NCBI GenBank assembly: GCA_013396995.1
Contig: VWZP01008283.1
Coordinates: 911,703 to 975,702, forward strand
Direction of reading: 5' to 3'
Origin: Dicaeum eximium
Taxonomy: Eukaryota; Chordata; Aves; Passeriformes; Dicaeidae
Length of the DNA stretch: 64,000 nt
Position numbers and translations under genes: made by a program. Numbering within the stretch: position 1 is the first letter of the stretch; every line of letters starts with the position of its first letter. This document shows positions 58,761 to 64,000 of the stretch, piece by piece. The notes beneath the pieces are model-generated. The model had not been told where the DNA came from, did no database searches, and worked only from the letters and a program-made list of their open reading frames with translations.

Positions 58761-61159
58761 TGAGAGAGAAGGGATCCCCTGCGGATGTCCCCCTGCCGAG
58801 GTCCAGACCCCACACCGACAAACAAAAGTGCTTCTCTATGCCACGTTTCCTCTCCACGGTGCCAGAACAGGTGCTCTCTGCCTGCCAGACTGCGCAGGGA
58901 TGCAGCTCTCCAACCTTACCCTCCCCTGCAAGCAGCATCTCACCCCTGACCGCTCTTTCTGGGAGAAAAGGATGTGCACACCTGTAATGCTTGGCAGGGT
59001 CAGGGTGGGATGCACAGACCTGCCCCTGTAGCTTCCAGGGGCTGCTCTGCAAGTCCACTGTTTCTCTAAGGAGCAGCTTAACCTAAGCCACAAAAGCTTC
59101 AAAAATTAATATTCCCGTGTAAATGATTGCATTAACACAAACCTGAGGTTGTGCTTATGAAATGCTCAACTCACTAAAGTTTTGCAAGTGTTCATTCTTC
59201 TTTTTCCATTTTTTCCGGAAATGATGATGCCTGTGAACCAAAGTTTACTTCTCAACCTCCTGGTATTTCTTTTTCTACATTTCAGTGTTCTATCATCCCC
59301 AAAAATTCTTGACTGGAGTCAGTAAGTTTCAAAATTAGTAGGAGTTATGTATTAGGAAGGTCACATTAACTTTTTTGGGCATTGGGCCAGGACTATTCAA
59401 CATTTAAAAATTTAAACATTTTCTCAGTTACTTAAACTCATTACAAAGTTAAAACAGCAGAAAAAAAGTTTAAAGGGAGAGAGAGAAAAGACGTATTTTG
59501 ATTGAAAAAAGAACCTGTAATTTTCTTGGATGGGTTTTACTTTTCCTTTGAGCCTAATGCATGTCTGCTCAGCACCAACAATATTTTTATTGACTTCACT
59601 GGGATCTGATTGAGCCCTGGATTCGCAAATATGTCTGGGTCCAAACTCCCAGATACCCCTGGGAGAGGTGCTAGAGATGAGATCTGGGATAAGGAATGTA
59701 TTTTGGATAACAACCTCAGCAGGTCTCATTAAAGAAGTGTTAGTTTGTCAATGAAAAAGCATATGGTGCACAAGAGGCCAGTGTAATGTTCTCCCAGGCT
59801 GCAGCCTAATTCCAACTGTCCAGCCACATAACCTTGGGAAAGCAGGAATGCTTAGAAAGGCTGGTGATAATTAAATGGTGTGTCCCACTGCTCATCTCTG
59901 GAGCTGTCTTTGATTTCCCAAACGACAGAAGAAGTTGGCTGGGCTGCCCTGTTACACCAAGTAAGGATCCAGGCTTTCCAGGAAGGTACAAATTATTTTG
60001 TGCAAATTACCCCGCAGATTAGGAAATCTGTCCTGTTTACATTTCAAAACTGCAGTAACTCAGCACAGCAGTGCAATAATGGAAAGATGGGTCGGTCATG
60101 CCTCGTGCAATGAGAGGGAACATCTTTGAGTCTGAGAGCCTGGAAGTGTAAGGATAAATCACTGGAATGAATCATCTCTTTCCTCTCAGTTTTGCCCTCT
60201 TAGCCTCTTTTTACAGTTACAGCACTGCCTTTAAACAAGAAATCCTGTTAGCATGTCTCAAGCTGTGGATGACACTAAATCCTTGTCAAGCAGTTCTGAC
60301 CTGGAAATTTCAAGGCTGACCTTTCCCAACTGAGAGACAGAGAGCCACAAATCCTCAATTAGCTTTGAGGCACAACACAAGTCTTGTACACGTTGGATCA
60401 AATTCAATCCTGATGGGAGAAGATGCAATCCTCTGGAGTCTCTGGGAGCTACAAGCTGCTGTCATTAAAGCTGTGTTTCACCCCCTGGGTTTGTCCTTTA
60501 GCATCCTGCAAAAACAGCCTGGGCAGCAGGGGATTCCTGATCCCACAGTGTTTTAGTCACATAAGAAACTTTGCATTATAAACACTTGCATGAAGGAGCA
60601 GCTTGGGAGATGTGGAGATGCTGGAAAAGTTGTTAATGATTTTATCCAGGTGTCCTTCCAGTTTTTTGTTTAAAGGTCCTGTTTTGCATCACCTCTTTTT
60701 CAGTGCTCAGGCACATTAGAAGGGGTTAGAAAACCCTGGATCCAAGGTCTGCCTACAGCCCCCTGACAAGCATCAAGGCCTAGCAGGGATGTCCCACCCA
60801 CCATTAATTGAACTCTTCCTTCTTGGAAATTAAAATAATTCTGTTCAGTTTTCATTGTTCTGGTGTTAGGACTGTCTGGCATATCTATGTCATTGCACAG
60901 GGAAGAAGGCAATCACTGTGGAAAGTAACATTTGTTCTGTAAAATTATAAGAAGGCCAAATCAAACCCAAGAAATTTGCCTGCCCAATGTGTTCTAAATA
61001 CCAAAAACTCGGCATTTGATACACTTGTGGTCAATATAGGGCTGTAGTTGGGAATGGACCCAAGTTTGGGTAAGATCCTCTTCAAAAATCTACCTAATCA
61101 AAACCACAATTCTTAACATAGGACAGCTTTGTCCCTCCTGAGGGCCGAGAGCCGCTCTT
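58761..61159. other. Upstream intergenic DNA, no gene seen
   Basis: GC content falls away after about 58,800. The reading frames are short and unconvincing, and I recognise no repeats or RNA genes. Confidence 0.6.
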
Positions 61160-61285
61160 CTGTTAATTTTATGGGAAATTTTAATACGATGATGATCGGA
61201 GGGATGGAGCAGCTCTGCTAACAAGGAAAGGCTGAGAAAACTGGGATTGTCCAGCCTGGAGAGAAAAGACTGCATCACAAACTTA
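61160..61285 (+). mobile_element. CR1 LINE internal fragment, sense
   Basis: GATCGGAGGGATGGAGCAGC, AAGGAAAGGCTGAGAAAACT and GGGATTGTCCAGCCTGGAGA match the conserved CR1 region encoding the C-terminal part of the RT protein (ERLRELGLFSLEK in intact copies). Ends abruptly near 61285. Confidence 0.8.
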
Positions 61286-63184
61286 AAGCAGTCATATTTG
61301 GTCAGGAATGCAAGTGGTTTTGGTGGGAACAGCTGTGGCTAAGGCAAAATGTTTTACTTGCTTCTTGATGGTCAGTGACATCTCCAGGGGAGCAAAGGAG
61401 ACACCTTTGCTTGGGGGTTGTGTTTTTATAAGTGGCATGTGCAAGCACTGGATCAAGGGTGTAACAGTTCCAGTAGGCTGAAAATTTTGCATTTAACATC
61501 AGCTTCATTTTTCTGTCAGGGCTGAGGAGGCAGCCACGAGGGGTGTGGAGTTAAAGTGGGTTGGGCACTTTTAAAATACTGTATTGTTTTACTGTAACAA
61601 CACAAGAATATTGTGAATTTGTGGGTACCGTATCAAATTAAAATAGGAAATGGTCTGAGGCCTGGCTAGAAATCAAACTGTCGAGGCATCATGGAGGAGG
61701 AAAAGAGATTTCTGCGAGATTAAACAAAAATAAAAATATATCATGTAATAAAAGTCCATGTCTTACAGGTGTCCAGGGGAGGGGTGAGCTGATGGATCAA
61801 AAGAAGCAGTGGGATTGTGCAGTCAGGAGGGGAAGGAGGTGCAAATGACAAATTGTATTTCTTACATTTTCAGGCATTAACCTGGAGAATAGGCTGGAAT
61901 GGGGTCCTCACCTTCCAACAACTCCTGCAAGAAATGGACTCACATAAGCCATAACACAAGTGAATAATTGTGACCATTGAACTTACCATGAATTTTGTTT
62001 AAAAACACATGTTGGGTGGAGGCAGTGCTCTGCAGGAAGTATCACATGTTAGTAGAGTAAGCATCAGACCCTTTTCCCTTTTTATTTTCTGAACAGCAGC
62101 AAGATAATCAGAGGAAGGGTAAAATGTTAAATTTTCCTTGTAAAAAAAAATGACACTTGTTATAAAAATACATTTTAAGGGTGCAAGATATGCATGTGAT
62201 GTATTCTACAGCTGTTCCTTCAGAGGAGTAGAAGGCCTGAAAAACTCTCGAGTGTAGTTTATATGAGGAGCAGCAGACATTTAATTAATCTCAGTCCTAG
62301 AATTTTACAGCCAATATGTGGTCTCTGAACATCTCTGCTCTAGCTAGCAGAACATCTGTAGCAGAAAAACAGAGCTCAAATAAATCTGCATTCTCTTGTA
62401 GCCCTCCAAACCTTACCACTTTTTGTCATTATTTCTTTAAATATTTTTCCAAAGATGTGTATGTTCAGCTTCTCCCTGTCCTTCCAGCCCTTCTTTTGCA
62501 CATAGCCTGGATATAGATCCTATATTCTGAAATAGCTAGATCTGAAATTCTGGGGCAATTATAACAAAATAAATGCCCCATTTTTTAAAAAAAATATTTT
62601 CTTTTTCAGTCGAGTTCTCAGTTGCTGCAAATTGGGATGGTTCCACGTGGGCAAATTGTTAGGGGCATAACTTTATGAATTTACACATCTATAAATGATA
62701 TTCCAGGACTGGAGGTGGAATATCTTTTTCCATGTCATCTGAGGCACAAACCAGAAAATGTACTTCCCTAGACTTCAAAGTGGAAACTGTAAGAGTGATT
62801 AAAGAGGAATTTAAAACAAACACTGGCTTGCCAGATCTCACCTGGCATTGACACAGACGCTCCACCACTTCAGAGATCGACTTCTGGTTGCCGTGTGCGC
62901 GCGTTTTTCCATCTCAGTCCTGCTTGCCCTGAAACTGGGGGAAGGAAGGAAGGACTTTGCAGGTCCTGTGAGGAAGGAGGGAATGCTCTCAGGTGGCACC
63001 ACTGCCTGGCCCAGAGCTTCATCTGGCTTGTCCTCACTCCAAAGAGAAATCTTTGCTGGGAAAGGGAAAGGTGCGGAACCCAGAGGTTGCTCTCCCAGCA
63101 TTAATCCCCAAGCAGGACCATTTTGAGAGCTCTTGCTGTCTAAGAGGGCTGGTAGGTGCTCCCAGGGTGCTTCTGGGGCAGGAT
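61286..63184. other. Upstream intergenic DNA, no gene seen
   Basis: AT-rich non-coding sequence between the CR1 fragment and the LTR. I see nothing that supports a gene. Confidence 0.6.
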
Positions 63185-63615
63185 TGATGCCTCAGGTTTT
63201 AGCTTTTATATTTTCCAGATTATGAGCTGCTTTAGTGTGTAGTTCTAAACTTCATATCAGGGGATGGTGAGCTCTCTGCACAGAGCAGGGAGACAAAACA
63301 ATTCCTTCTCCAGCTGGGCACCAAGGACAAATGATCCAAACCTCAGGCCCAGAGCATCAACAATGTGGACTGAAAAGAGAAAAACAAGAAGGATGGGACT
63401 TGATGGGCTAAAGCTGGAACTGGACAATGAACTCCAAGATGCAAATGGAGCAGAACTGATCAAAGTGCCAGAGCCATGACTTTGTCCATTTTGTGCCCAT
63501 TTTGGTTCATCCTGGGTGCAGCCCTGGCTGGGCTCTTGTGCTGCCCAAGGTGGATCCATGGAGGAAATCCTTTTAATAAATCCCTGATTTATTCTTTAGC
63601 TCTGTCCAGGCTGAG
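63185..63615 (+). mobile_element. LTR of the same endogenous-retrovirus family, sense, 3' end diverged
   Basis: Starts TGATGCCTCAGGTTTTAGCT and follows the minus-strand sequence of the 15912-16371 LTR in order: the TTTTCCAGATT block, GACAAAACAATTCCTTCTCC, the CAGGCCCA block, GGAACTGGACAATGAACTCC, the CTGCCCAAGGTGGATCC block and CTTTTAATAAATCCCTGATT with its AATAAA signal, to CTCTGTCCAG. After that the match fades and the expected GGCATCA terminus is not found. No viral coding sequence is visible in the remaining 385 bases. Confidence 0.8.
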
Positions 63616-64000
63616 ATGTTCCATCTGTAAGACAGGGATGCAGCTTTTGGGATCTATTTTCCTGTCTCTAGCAGTGGAGAGCACCCATTTAGTGATTAGC
63701 ACAGGCATGTTAATGATCAGCACATACATTTTAATGTTTAGCACATATCTTGCAGTGCACTCACTTCCCTCAGAAAGGCTGGGAGGTCCTTGTGACATTT
63801 AAATGATATTTTAGTCTTATTTTAAGGGCTTAAATGGGTCTCAAATGATGCATTAGGCTCAGGCTGGCCTTGGGCGTAAGGGCACGATTCACCCCAAAAG
63901 AAAAGCCCAAGCACAAGTCTCATCACAGCTGCAATATTCATTTCTGGAAGGCACCCAGCAGGTCTTATCCAAGCCACTACAGACAGGCAGTTTGAGTTTT
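63616..64000. other. Window end, nothing recognised
   Basis: Includes a short internally repetitive stretch near 63690-63750 with several partial repeats of TTAGCACA and CAGCACAT. It could be the decayed end of the LTR or its flank. Confidence 0.4.

Noticed and set aside
1..64000. CRISPR arrays, operons, prophage or bacterial systems
   Set aside because: The window is vertebrate nuclear DNA with spliced genes and avian retroposons; no regularly spaced repeats occur.

Overview
This is a vertebrate nuclear window from a bird, probably a songbird. It carries one unmistakable multi-exon gene with GT-AG introns, long AT-rich non-coding stretches, several degenerate CR1 LINE fragments (the dominant avian retroposon) and two related LTRs of an endogenous-retrovirus family that resembles LTRs common in passerines. 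The bird call is strong. The passerine call rests on the LTR type and is weaker.

The gene is ADAMTS5 (aggrecanase-2) on the minus strand. Eight coding exons were placed: exon 1 (56436-57147, cut by an assembly gap), exon 2 (46670-46802), exon 3 (35281-35448), exon 4 (31205-31488), exon 5 (29849-30032), exon 6 (29240-29415), exon 7 (28400-28575) and exon 8 (24491-25058, ending in TAA). All seven introns are GT-AG, all phases agree, and the joined reading frame is open for 799 visible residues. These run from the prodomain through furin site, metalloprotease, disintegrin-like, TSP1, Cys-rich, spacer and terminal TSP1 domains. The signal peptide and the first part of the prodomain fall in the 838-base N gap at 57148-57985. 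The 5' UTR and promoter lie in or beyond the gap (about 57986-58760). A long 3' UTR probably runs from 24490 towards 21-18 kb.

Layout: 1-290 is a CpG-island-like edge, plausibly the 5' flank of ADAMTS1. That gene is the known neighbour downstream of ADAMTS5 in other vertebrates and would lie just outside the window. 360 to about 18 kb is intergenic, with a CR1 fragment (10808-11034), a CpG-richer patch (15400-15730) and an antisense solo LTR (15912-16371). About 18-24.5 kb is probable 3' UTR. 24.5-57.1 kb is ADAMTS5. 57.1-58.8 kb is gap plus promoter. 58.8-64 kb is upstream intergenic DNA with a CR1 fragment and a second LTR of the same family in the opposite orientation.

I found no second protein-coding gene, RNA gene, CRISPR array or novel system that the sequence supports. 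The most useful second-look items are the CGG-encoded poly-arginine tract at the furin site, the shortened prodomain, the oppositely oriented LTR pair bracketing ADAMTS5, a 30-bp near-perfect palindrome in intron 3, two assembly problems, and candidate regulatory elements.
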